From an uncultured Parabacteroides sp. (GTDB lineage: Bacteria > Bacteroidota > Bacteroidia > Bacteroidales > Tannerellaceae): DNA of 64,000 bases. Made by a program: the position numbers and the translations under genes. The notes under the pieces are model-generated. The model did not search any database. It was not told where the DNA came from and saw only the letters and a program-made list of their open reading frames with translations. Position 1 is the first letter of the stretch. Each line of letters starts with the position of its first letter. This document shows, piece by piece, positions 44,194-51,920 of the stretch. The DNA lies in the NCBI GenBank assembly GCA_949287365.1, contig CASEGC010000015.1, positions 62,001 to 126,000 of the forward strand, written 5' to 3'.

Positions 44194-45960
44194 TCAAAAG
44201 GGTTTCATGTCGTAAGGGATACGGGCTTGGATACCCTGATAGGCCTTCGCGCGGCTTAACGCCTTGAAATACTCGAGCTCATCGCCCAACGCATCCTTGA
44301 CAATAGCCATCCTTAGCTTCCCGAGCTGTCCGTCCAAGAGCTCATCCCAGAAATTTCTGGAGCCGCTCACCTCCGTCACGCTATACGAATCCACCCCAGC
44401 CAACTCCGCCGCGGTACGTACCGCCAGCTCGATACCGCCCAAGTCATCCACCAAGCCAAGCTCCTCGGCCTGCTCGCCGGTCCATACCCGTCCTTGGGCG
44501 ATTTTATCTATCTCCTCTACCGTCATGCCCCGTCCCTCCGCGCAACGCGTCAAGAAGGTATGGTAAGCACGCTCCACGTATCCTTGCAAGAGGGCTTTCT
44601 CGCTCTCGGTCATAGGCCGGGAGATATCCCCCATATCCGCGAGGTCGTTCGTCTTCACGATATCGGACGCCAAGCCAAGCTTCGCGAATAATCCCGACAC
44701 GTTCGGGAACATCCCGAAGACACCGATGGAGCCGGTCAAGGTATTCCTCTCCGCGATAATCCGATTCGCCGCGCAAGAGATATAATATCCACCCGAAGCG
44801 GCCATATCGCCCATCGACACCACCACCGGCTTCACCTTCCTCAACTCGACCATCTGCCTCCAAATCTGCTCGGAGAGATAGGCGCTACCGCCCGGCGAGT
44901 TCACGCGGAGCACCACCGCCTTCACCTTATCGTCATCCTTCAGGCGGATAAGCTCGTCCGCCATCTCTCCCGATATGCATCGCTCCACGTCATAAAAATT
45001 GTCCGAGGTCCGTTCCTTTATCTCACCCTCCGCGTAAAGGACCGCTATCCGGGGAGCGTTATCCGGGGAAGGAGATTGGAGCGTTCTCACTTGGGCGACA
45101 TCGGCGGAAACCAACGCCTTGCCCTCTTGCCCCGCCAACTCTTTCACGAAGGAGTCCGCCTCCGGCTTATATCTCAACTCGTCCACCAAGCCATATTCCA
45201 CCGTTTTCTCGGGAGCCAAATAAGGAAGCCCCTCGTTGACGTACCTGTCGATATCCTCCTCTTGAATGCCTCGGGAACGGGCGATTCCCTCCTTTATATT
45301 ATCCCAAATCACGGAGATATAAGCCCGTATCTGCTCCTCGCTTGCGTCGCTCAATCTATCCAGCATGAAAGGTTCCACCGCCCCTTTATAGGTCCCGACC
45401 CTGAACACCTGCATCTCGACACCCAATTTATCCATCAGCCCCTTGAAGAAAAACGTTTGGGACGCTATTCCCCTCAAGCCCAACATGCCTTGCGGATTCA
45501 GAAACACCTTGTCCGCCACGGAACAGAGAAAATACCCCCCTTGCGTGAAATTATCCGCGTAGGCGACTATGAACTTACCGCTCTCCTTGAAATCCTCCAA
45601 TGACCGGCGAAGCGCCTCCAAGCCCGCCCCTCCCGACAAGAAATTGCCCGACTCGATATAAATCCCCGCTACCTTATCGTTCCGCTTGGCTATCCCTATC
45701 GCCTCCCGCAAGTCTTTCAAGGAAACGGTATTCTCCTCATCGCCCATCAGCATCGAGAATGGATTATTCTCAGCGTTGTCCACCAACGTCCCATTCAGGT
45801 CAATCTTGAATACCGTATTGTCCTTGGGCGTATAAGAAGGGGCGTTTCCTATCGTAGCGATAACCCCGAGAAGCATAGAACCCAAAATCGCGACACTCAC
45901 CCCAATCGCCAGCATGACGCCAAACGCAGAGGCGAACATCATCTTGAAAAACTGTCTCAT
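44194..45960 (-). CDS. sppA: Signal peptide peptidase SppA, 67-kDa type
   Basis: 588 residues, the double-domain form. One N-terminal membrane anchor (about 8-33) holds a periplasmic serine peptidase that degrades cleaved signal peptides. The catalytic Lys is in CSVADKVFLNPQG in the N-terminal repeat and the catalytic Ser is in GDMAASGGYYISCAAN in the C-terminal repeat, as in E. coli SppA. It is first of the operon sppA-lpxK-thiL and diverges from the damaged ferredoxin gene across repeat copy 6. Confidence 0.93.
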   Translation of the reverse strand: MRQFFKMMFASAFGVMLAIGVSVAILGSMLLGVIATIGNAPSYTPKDNTVFKIDLNGTLVDNAENNPFSMLMGDEENTVSLKDLREAIGIAKRNDKVAGIYIESGNFLSGGAGLEALRRSLEDFKESGKFIVAYADNFTQGGYFLCSVADKVFLNPQGMLGLRGIASQTFFFKGLMDKLGVEMQVFRVGTYKGAVEPFMLDRLSDASEEQIRAYISVIWDNIKEGIARSRGIQEEDIDRYVNEGLPYLAPEKTVEYGLVDELRYKPEADSFVKELAGQEGKALVSADVAQVRTLQSPSPDNAPRIAVLYAEGEIKERTSDNFYDVERCISGEMADELIRLKDDDKVKAVVLRVNSPGGSAYLSEQIWRQMVELRKVKPVVVSMGDMAASGGYYISCAANRIIAERNTLTGSIGVFGMFPNVSGLFAKLGLASDIVKTNDLADMGDISRPMTESEKALLQGYVERAYHTFLTRCAEGRGMTVEEIDKIAQGRVWTGEQAEELGLVDDLGGIELAVRTAAELAGVDSYSVTEVSGSRNFWDELLDGQLGKLRMAIVKDALGDELEYFKALSRAKAYQGIQARIPYDMKPF

Positions 45961-46030
45961 AAATCTCTCCTTAAATATAACGGCAAATGTACGAAAATAT
46001 CTTCTACCTATTCTTCCGTGAGCCGTATTA

Positions 46031-46240
46031 AAAAAGTCCGCGGGCCGGTATAGAAAAGCGGAAACCCTACGGAGAAAAGTCTATCTTTAGGCTGAAGATA
46101 TATATCTTTAGGTTAAAGATACGTATCTTTAGGCTTGCGATATGTATCTTTAGGCTAAAGATAGAGAATTCCACGGCATGTCCCGAACTTTTCCCTGAGG
46201 AATCCAAGTTTTTTCTTCCCGCCTTTTCCTTTTTCTCTTA
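46031..46240. repeat. 21-bp palindrome array, copy 6 (four units, inverted)
   Basis: Units start at 46083, 46104, 46125 and 46146. The right end GATAGAGAATTCC shows it is in the copy 4 orientation. The reverse-complement second unit is the ATCGCAAG variant. The right flank (GTCCCGAACTTTTCCCTGAG, then CCAAGTTTTTTCTTCCCGCC) is related to the long flanks of copies 2-4. It lies between the divergent sppA and 46311 genes. Confidence 0.95.
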
Positions 46241-46270
46241 TAGAGAATTCGCGTTACCTTAAAATATCCC

Positions 46271-46278
46271 TACCTTTG
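46271..46278 (+). promoter_or_regulatory. -7 box for the 46311 reading frame
   Basis: TACCTTTG, a full TAnnTTTG match, 33 bp before ATG 46311. Confidence 0.65.
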
Positions 46279-46310
46279 GACCACTGTAGCCACCGTTTAA
46301 ATAGGATAAT

Positions 46311-46737
46311 ATGACAAAAGAGATTCTCAAATGCAGCCTGCCTTTTCTCATAGGCGCGGCCATTGGAATAACGCTATACGCATTAGCCGGTTGGTGGGGA
46401 TTCTTGATTATCTTCCCTTGGATAGGGTTTAGCATCACGTTCGGTTGCTTATTCGCGGTAAAACGGAAAGGCATCAAAAAGGATTTAGGACGTAGAATAT
46501 GCTTTTTGTAAGATAGCCTGTCCTGTCTCCCTGTTCATGAAAGGCCAGACAACCGTCGCGATGATACAACGTACTCCCACAGGGAACGAATGTACCTCAT
46601 GCGAGACCTGTAACAAATATTGCCCTATGGACGTAAACGTGATGTCTTATATCTCGCAAGGGAAAAAAGTAAAATCAAGCGAATGCGTTCAATGCGGGAT
46701 TTGCGCGAATGTATGCCCTCAAAAAGCCATCAAATAA
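46311..46737 (+). pseudogene. Internally deleted 4Fe-4S membrane protein (NapH/CcoG-like), two remnants
   Basis: Frame one (46311-46511, 66 residues) encodes two membrane segments with LAGWWGFLIIFPWIGFSI. Frame two holds a two-cluster ferredoxin end (ATG 46537, 66 residues; ECTSCETCNKYCP and ECVQCGICANVCP). Frame two is open upstream of that ATG and spells AFCKIACPVSLFMK from 46501, a cysteine segment expected just before this ferredoxin end in NapH/CcoG-like proteins. The two parts therefore look like the ends of one polytopic protein that lost its middle, with the junction near 46495-46503 and a frame change. The 66-residue ferredoxin could still be made separately. Confidence 0.6.
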
Positions 46738-46763
46738 TAAATCAACGAGGAGTCTATAAAGAA

Positions 46764-46803
46764 TAGCCTGCCTTTGACGTATGTACCATCAAAGGCAGGC
46801 TAC
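46764..46803. terminator. Bidirectional terminator
   Basis: TAGCCTGCCTTTGA pairs with TCAAAGGCAGGCTA, a 14-bp perfect stem between the ferredoxin remnant and the convergent isomerase gene. Confidence 0.85.
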
Positions 46804-46836
46804 TTCCTATGTTTTCGAATCAAGCCGGACTCCCGC

Positions 46837-47730
46837 TCACCACTTCACGTAAGGCGCGTTCATCACGAAATCGTAATCATATTTCATGGCCTCCAACGGG
46901 GTCATGTTATAGCTTTCCTGCTCGATAAAATAATCTTCCAGACCGGCTTTCTCCGCCACGGCGAACAAGGCCTCGAAATCGACAAGCCCCTTACCCATCT
47001 CGGTACTGCCTTTCCCGTTCTTATCCGCGTCCTTCAAATGCCAATTGGCGAAACGCCCGGGATAACGGTTCACGTAATCGTGGCACTGGAACCCGCCCAA
47101 CACCACTTGGGCCGTGTCAATCTGGAACGTCACCAACTCCTTATCCGTATGCTCTATCAACACGTCGAACGGAATCTTACCCTCCAGCTCATGGAACTCG
47201 TCCACATGATTATGGAAAGCGAAACGCAGGCCGTTCGCCTTGGCTATTTCCCCACATTTATTAAACTGGTCGGCCAAACGCTTCACGTCCGAGAGCGTCT
47301 TGATATCGCCCGAGGGATATCCGGCCTGTACGATCCATTTACATCCCACCTCGGCCGTATCCGCAGCGTTTTTCTTCCAGAAGTCCCAACCTTTCGTGTC
47401 ATTATCCGCCAGCAATCCGCTTCCCGTATGCGAACCTACCATCCGGGCGTCCAAATCCGCCAGATAACGTTTCATCTCCGCGGGAGTCTTCCCGTAGAAC
47501 TTACCGTCCTGATAACCGGCCGCCTCCATCCGCTTATAGCCAATCCTCACCAAAGCTTTCATCGTTCCGTCGAAATCCTTCTGGAGGTCTTCCCGGACAC
47601 TATACAGTTGCACACCTATCGCCTTTTCCTTCCCTGCCAAAACAGAGGCGAAACCACTCGGCATCACGCTCATAGCCGCTATCGCCGCACTCGTCTTCAA
47701 AAAAAATCTTCTTGTTACCATGTTCAACAT
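46837..47730 (-). CDS. Exported xylose-isomerase-like TIM-barrel protein
   Basis: 297 residues (ATG 47721 is a second option). The N-terminus has TRRFFLKTSAA, a twin-arginine-like signal. The barrel (IGVQLYSVREDL, AFHNHVDEFHEL, FQIDTAQVVLGG, NWHLKDADKNGKG, YFIEQESY) carries the His, Glu and Asp metal ligands of the sugar phosphate isomerase/epimerase family. Bacteroidota encode many such exported members; substrates are mostly unknown. It is a single gene divergent from the MATE pump, with a TACCTTTA box at 47761-47754. Confidence 0.85.
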   Translation of the reverse strand: MLNMVTRRFFLKTSAAIAAMSVMPSGFASVLAGKEKAIGVQLYSVREDLQKDFDGTMKALVRIGYKRMEAAGYQDGKFYGKTPAEMKRYLADLDARMVGSHTGSGLLADNDTKGWDFWKKNAADTAEVGCKWIVQAGYPSGDIKTLSDVKRLADQFNKCGEIAKANGLRFAFHNHVDEFHELEGKIPFDVLIEHTDKELVTFQIDTAQVVLGGFQCHDYVNRYPGRFANWHLKDADKNGKGSTEMGKGLVDFEALFAVAEKAGLEDYFIEQESYNMTPLEAMKYDYDFVMNAPYVKW

Positions 47731-47774
47731 TTATACGATAATTATGAATGTGATAAAGGTATGAAAATTATTCC

Positions 47775-47782
47775 TACTTTCG
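47775..47782 (+). promoter_or_regulatory. -7 box of the MATE gene
   Basis: TACTTTCG, 21 bp ahead of ATG 47803. Confidence 0.5.
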
Positions 47783-47802
47783 CGACAATTTAAGCGAATA
47801 TC

Positions 47803-49131
47803 ATGCAAGGAACGAAAAATCTGACCGAAGGCGCCATAACCCGGCAACTCTTCAACCTGGCGATGCCCATCATGGGCACCTCCTTTATCCAAATGGCTTA
47901 TAGCATCACGGACATGGCGTGGGTCGGACGTTTGGGGAGCGAGGCGGTGGCGGCTATCGGAGCCGTCGGCATCCTCACGTGGATGACCAACTCTATCTCT
48001 TACCTGAACAAGGTCGGGGCGGAAGTGAGCGTAGGGCAAAGCATCGGGGCGCAAAACTTGGAGGACGCCCGCGGGTTCGCCTCCCATAACCTGACCATCG
48101 CGCTCATCTTGTCCCTCTGTTGGGGATTCCTGTTATTCGCTTTCGCCCATCCGCTCATCGGCTTTTTCAAATTAGAAGAATCGATAGCCTCGAACGCGGT
48201 GGTTTATCTCCGTATCGTGGCAACCGCCTTCCCTTTCATATTCTTATCCGCCGCGTTTACCGGCATACATAACGCGTCGGGGCTGAGCAAGACCCCCTTT
48301 TATATCAGCGGGACCGGACTTATCCTAAACATGGTTCTCGACCCGTTGTTCATCTTCGGTTTCGGCTGGGGAACCGCCGGGGCCGCATGGGCGACCTGGA
48401 TATCCCAAGCCGCCGTTTGCCTCCTCTTCGTCTATCAGTTGAAACGCAGGAACCAACTATTCGGAGGGTTCAAGTTCTTCGTTCGGCTTAAAGGACGATA
48501 CACGAAAAGAATCATCCAACTGGGCTTGCCGGTCGCCTTATTGAACACTTTCTTCGCCATCATCAACCTGTTCATGGCGCGTACGGCCTCCACCTACGGC
48601 GGACATATCGGGGTGATGACCCTTACCGCCGGCGGACAGCTGGAGGCGATAGCGTGGAACACGTCTCAAGGCTTCAGTACGGCGTTGAGCGCGTTCACGG
48701 CGCAAAATTACGCCGCCCGTAAGAAAGAACGTATCTTGACCGCTTACCATACGACCCTCAAGATGACGTTCGTCATCGGCGTGCTCTGTACCCTGTTATT
48801 CATATTCTATGGGACGGAGGTATTCTCCATCATCGTTCCGGAGCGTGCGGCATACGAGGCAGGTAGTGTTTATCTACGCATAGACGGATACTCCATGATA
48901 CTCATGATGCTGGAGATAACCACCCAAGGAATGTTCTATGGCACGGGAAGGACGGTGCCTCCGGCTATTATCAGCATAACGTTCAATACGTTGCGGATAC
49001 CAATGGCTATCGGGCTGGCGGCTATGGGGCTCGGTATCACGGGAGTCTGGTGGGCGATCAGCGTCTCCAGCATGCTGAAAGGTATCGTTGCTTTTATCTG
49101 GTTCAGCGTGTTGCAAAAAAAGATATTGTAA
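47803..49131 (+). CDS. MATE-family multidrug efflux transporter
   Basis: 442 residues with about twelve membrane segments in two related halves. MATE-type segments include LAMPIMGTSFIQMAYSITDM near the start, VGQSIGAQN and the second-half FTAQNYAARKKER. The family exports cationic drugs or metabolites in exchange for Na+ or H+. Substrate is unknown. It is followed 65 bp later by the O-acetylhomoserine sulfhydrylase gene with its own promoter. Confidence 0.92.
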   Translation: MQGTKNLTEGAITRQLFNLAMPIMGTSFIQMAYSITDMAWVGRLGSEAVAAIGAVGILTWMTNSISYLNKVGAEVSVGQSIGAQNLEDARGFASHNLTIALILSLCWGFLLFAFAHPLIGFFKLEESIASNAVVYLRIVATAFPFIFLSAAFTGIHNASGLSKTPFYISGTGLILNMVLDPLFIFGFGWGTAGAAWATWISQAAVCLLFVYQLKRRNQLFGGFKFFVRLKGRYTKRIIQLGLPVALLNTFFAIINLFMARTASTYGGHIGVMTLTAGGQLEAIAWNTSQGFSTALSAFTAQNYAARKKERILTAYHTTLKMTFVIGVLCTLLFIFYGTEVFSIIVPERAAYEAGSVYLRIDGYSMILMMLEITTQGMFYGTGRTVPPAIISITFNTLRIPMAIGLAAMGLGITGVWWAISVSSMLKGIVAFIWFSVLQKKIL

Positions 49132-49150
49132 ATTCTATGGAAATATTCCG

Positions 49151-49158
49151 TATTTTCG
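49151..49158 (+). promoter_or_regulatory. -7 box of the sulfhydrylase gene
   Basis: TATTTTCG, 39 bp before ATG 49197; TTG at 49126-49128 is 22 bp upstream. No SAM riboswitch fits in the 65-bp spacer. Confidence 0.45.
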
Positions 49159-49196
49159 CGAAGACATAAAAAACGAAGTTTATAATAAAATACACT

Positions 49197-50477
49197 ATGG
49201 ACAATACATTCAAGCCGGAGACCTTATGCGTCCAAGGCGGCTGGCAACCTAAAAATGGTGAGCCGCGCGTACTTCCTATTTATCAAAGTACGACTTTCAA
49301 GTATGAGACAAGCGAACAGATGGCCAAATTGTTCGACTTGGAGGAAAGCGGTTATTTCTATACTCGCTTGCAAAATCCCACGAACGATGCAGTGGCCAAT
49401 AAAATAGCGGCTTTGGAAGGTGGCACATCCGCCATATTAACCTCGTCCGGGCAAGCGGCCAACTTCTTCGCGATTTTCAATATCTGCGAGGCGGGCGACC
49501 ACGTGGTAAGCGCGAGTAGCATTTATGGCGGTACGTTCAACCTCTTGGGTGTCACGCTGAAGAAGTTAGGAATAGAGTGCACCTTCGTGGACCAAGATGC
49601 CAGCGAAGAGGAAATAAGCGCAGCTTTCCACCCGAACACGAAAGCGATGTTCGGAGAGACTCTCTCCAATCCGGGAGTCATGGTATTGGATATCGAGAAG
49701 TTCGCCCGTATTGCCCATGAGCATGGCGTCCCCTTGATTATCGACAATACATTCGCCACGCCTATCAATTGCCGTCCTTTCGAATGGGGAGCGGACATCG
49801 TGACACACTCCACTACCAAATATATGGATGGACACGCCACTTGCGTGGGAGGTTGCGTAGTGGATAGCGGTAATTTCGATTGGGAAGCAAACGCCGAGAA
49901 ATATCCCGGACTTTGCCAACCTGACCCTTCTTATCATGGGTTGACTTACACCAAGGCTTTCGGGAAGAACGCTTACATCACGAAAATAACCAGCCAATTG
50001 ATGCGCGATTTAGGAGCGATCCAAGCGCCACAAAACGCATTCCTTCTGAATCTCGGGCTTGAGACTTTACACCTTCGCATGCCTCAACATTGCAAGAATG
50101 CGTTAGCCGTAGCCCACTGGTTAAAACAATGCGACAAAGTAGCGTGGGTGCGTTATCCAGATTTGGAGGATGATCCTTATCACGAATTGGCGAAGAAATA
50201 TTTGCCCAAAGGTTCTTGCGGGGTGCTTTCATTCGGATTGAAAGGAGGACGAGATGTCGCTATCCGCTTCATGGACCATCTTAAATTAGCGGCTATCGTA
50301 ACCCATGTGGCAGATGCCCGTACCAGCGTTCTTCATCCTGCCAGCCATACGCACAGGCAATTAAGTGATGAGCAATTAAAAGAGGCTGGAGTAGCTCCTG
50401 ACTTGATTCGTTTCTCTGTAGGAATCGAGAACGCGGACGATATCATCGCAGATATCGAACAAGCGTTAAATCAATAA
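49197..50477 (+). CDS. metY: O-acetylhomoserine sulfhydrylase
   Basis: 426 residues of the Cys/Met-metabolism PLP family. It makes homocysteine from O-acetylhomoserine and sulfide in methionine synthesis. Signatures are VLPIYQSTTFKYETSE, YTRLQNPTNDAVANKIAALE, IDNTFATPINCRPFEWG and the PLP lysine in HSTTKYMDGHA. The about 425-residue length fits MetY better than the 380-400 of MetB/MetC. It ends before a 15-bp perfect stem shared with the convergent glycosyltransferase gene. Confidence 0.92.
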   Translation: MDNTFKPETLCVQGGWQPKNGEPRVLPIYQSTTFKYETSEQMAKLFDLEESGYFYTRLQNPTNDAVANKIAALEGGTSAILTSSGQAANFFAIFNICEAGDHVVSASSIYGGTFNLLGVTLKKLGIECTFVDQDASEEEISAAFHPNTKAMFGETLSNPGVMVLDIEKFARIAHEHGVPLIIDNTFATPINCRPFEWGADIVTHSTTKYMDGHATCVGGCVVDSGNFDWEANAEKYPGLCQPDPSYHGLTYTKAFGKNAYITKITSQLMRDLGAIQAPQNAFLLNLGLETLHLRMPQHCKNALAVAHWLKQCDKVAWVRYPDLEDDPYHELAKKYLPKGSCGVLSFGLKGGRDVAIRFMDHLKLAAIVTHVADARTSVLHPASHTHRQLSDEQLKEAGVAPDLIRFSVGIENADDIIADIEQALNQ

Positions 50478-50501
50478 TCCTCATCAAGAAAGTTACGAAT
50501 G

Positions 50502-50548
50502 ACGAGCTACGAATTACGATTTATACCAAGAAATAATTCGTAGCTCGT
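50502..50548. terminator. Bidirectional hairpin between convergent genes
   Basis: ACGAGCTACGAATTA (50502-50516) and its exact complement (50534-50548) form a 15-bp stem. No strong T tract, so termination is inferred. Confidence 0.6.
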
Positions 50549-50568
50549 AACTCGTAATTCATATTCAT

Positions 50569-51726
50569 TCAAATAGGCAAGAACCTATTCAAACGGGTCC
50601 TCCAGTTTGTCCTAAAACGTCTAAAGTTAGCCCATAAAGGACATCCGGCATCCAATAAGTCTTCACGAAACTCTCTAAGGATAAGCCAATCCGCTTGTTT
50701 TACCCAATGGCGGAAAGCGGAATTATCAATCCGTTTCTCCGATAAAGCCAACAAGACATTCAGGTCGAAACAATCCGCCACCACTCCCGCTCCGGAAAGA
50801 GAAGCGTCATATGCGTTACACGCTTGCTCTATATGAGTGGGAACCATCAATACGGGTTTATTCAGGAACATCGCCTCGCATACGGACTCGAAGCCCGCGG
50901 TCGTAGCGTAGGCTTTAGCTCCCGCCATATAATGAATAAATAGCTGATCGTCCAATTGATGGAAAGAAAGACACTCATCCACCTTGACCTCCGAAGGAAC
51001 GTTTTTCTTATCCCAAAAGAAATGCAATTCCACCTTCGGATGCCGAGCGTGCCAAGCACGAATCTCCTCGCTAAATCCACTATTCAACAAATAACCATGT
51101 AAATATTCACCTTGCGAAGGCTCCAAGTCCAAGACTTCTTGCCGCAACAATGGAGGGACCACGACAATCCTTCGCTGAGGGACCTCACGCATTTTCCGGA
51201 AAGATAACGCCAATTTCTTCGAGGCTCCTATCGATGTCAGGCGCGTGAAGAAACGTAGCGAAATCAAAGAAAAAACATTCTCTTTCGGGAAAACAAAATC
51301 CGGATGCAAGAAAAGATATTGATGCGCCACGCAAACCATAGCGGCTCTCGGGCAATAAAAAAGGTAAGTCAATCCCGTCAGCAACTCATAGAAATTCACC
51401 ACGACATCCGCTCTCGTCTCCTTGATTTTCCGATTGATGAAACGGATACTTCCTATATATTTATGGGAACGGAACACGTTGTAAGCCACGCTACTCAATA
51501 AATTAACCTGTTTATTTTTAGCGGTCGGCAAAAAGTTCGGGCTCTCAAACGGATAAATAGGCGTATTTATCTTGTCCAAGAAGAACTTCGGCAAACGACG
51601 GGCCGGACTTTTCCCCACTAACACGCCCACTATCTCATGTTCCTCGGCTACCAATTTTTGCCGCAAAGACAAAGCTTGTGTCAAATGCCCCCGTCCTTCA
51701 CCTTGTATAACAAACAAGATTCTCAT
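50569..51726 (-). CDS. Glycosyltransferase, GT28/MurG-like
   Basis: 385 residues. The start LFVIQGEGRGHLTQALSL is the glycine-rich N-terminal loop of GT-B enzymes of the MurG/MGDG-synthase type. The C-terminal KAYATTAGFESVCEAMFLNKPVLMV resembles the donor-binding segment of GT28 proteins. No signal peptide is seen, so it should act at the inner face of the membrane. Acceptor is unknown; a lipid or cell-wall precursor is plausible. Single gene. Confidence 0.78.
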   Translation of the reverse strand: MRILFVIQGEGRGHLTQALSLRQKLVAEEHEIVGVLVGKSPARRLPKFFLDKINTPIYPFESPNFLPTAKNKQVNLLSSVAYNVFRSHKYIGSIRFINRKIKETRADVVVNFYELLTGLTYLFYCPRAAMVCVAHQYLFLHPDFVFPKENVFSLISLRFFTRLTSIGASKKLALSFRKMREVPQRRIVVVPPLLRQEVLDLEPSQGEYLHGYLLNSGFSEEIRAWHARHPKVELHFFWDKKNVPSEVKVDECLSFHQLDDQLFIHYMAGAKAYATTAGFESVCEAMFLNKPVLMVPTHIEQACNAYDASLSGAGVVADCFDLNVLLALSEKRIDNSAFRHWVKQADWLILREFREDLLDAGCPLWANFRRFRTNWRTRLNRFLPI

Positions 51727-51839
51727 ACCGTATCCCTCTATATTCTACTCTTTTATATCCTTATTATCGAGAAAATGAATTTTAGGATGCAAAAGAACAT
51801 CATCCGCATTACAAATCCGCGACTCTTTTATTAAAAAAG

Positions 51840-51882
51840 TATAACAAGGAGACCGATTCTTCACAGAAGCGGTCTCCCTAAC
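51840..51882 (-). terminator. Terminator of the EF-G2 gene
   Basis: On the minus strand GGAGACCG and CGGTCTCC pair around a 14-nt loop; TTGTTATACTTTTTTA follows. Confidence 0.8.
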
Positions 51883-51920
51883 CAAATCTAATATTAAAAA
51901 ATCATGATGACATTTCTTAT

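Noticed and set aside
49132..49196. SAM-responsive riboswitch ahead of the O-acetylhomoserine sulfhydrylase gene
   Set aside because: The spacer is only 65 bp and holds a promoter box; no conserved riboswitch core can be fitted.
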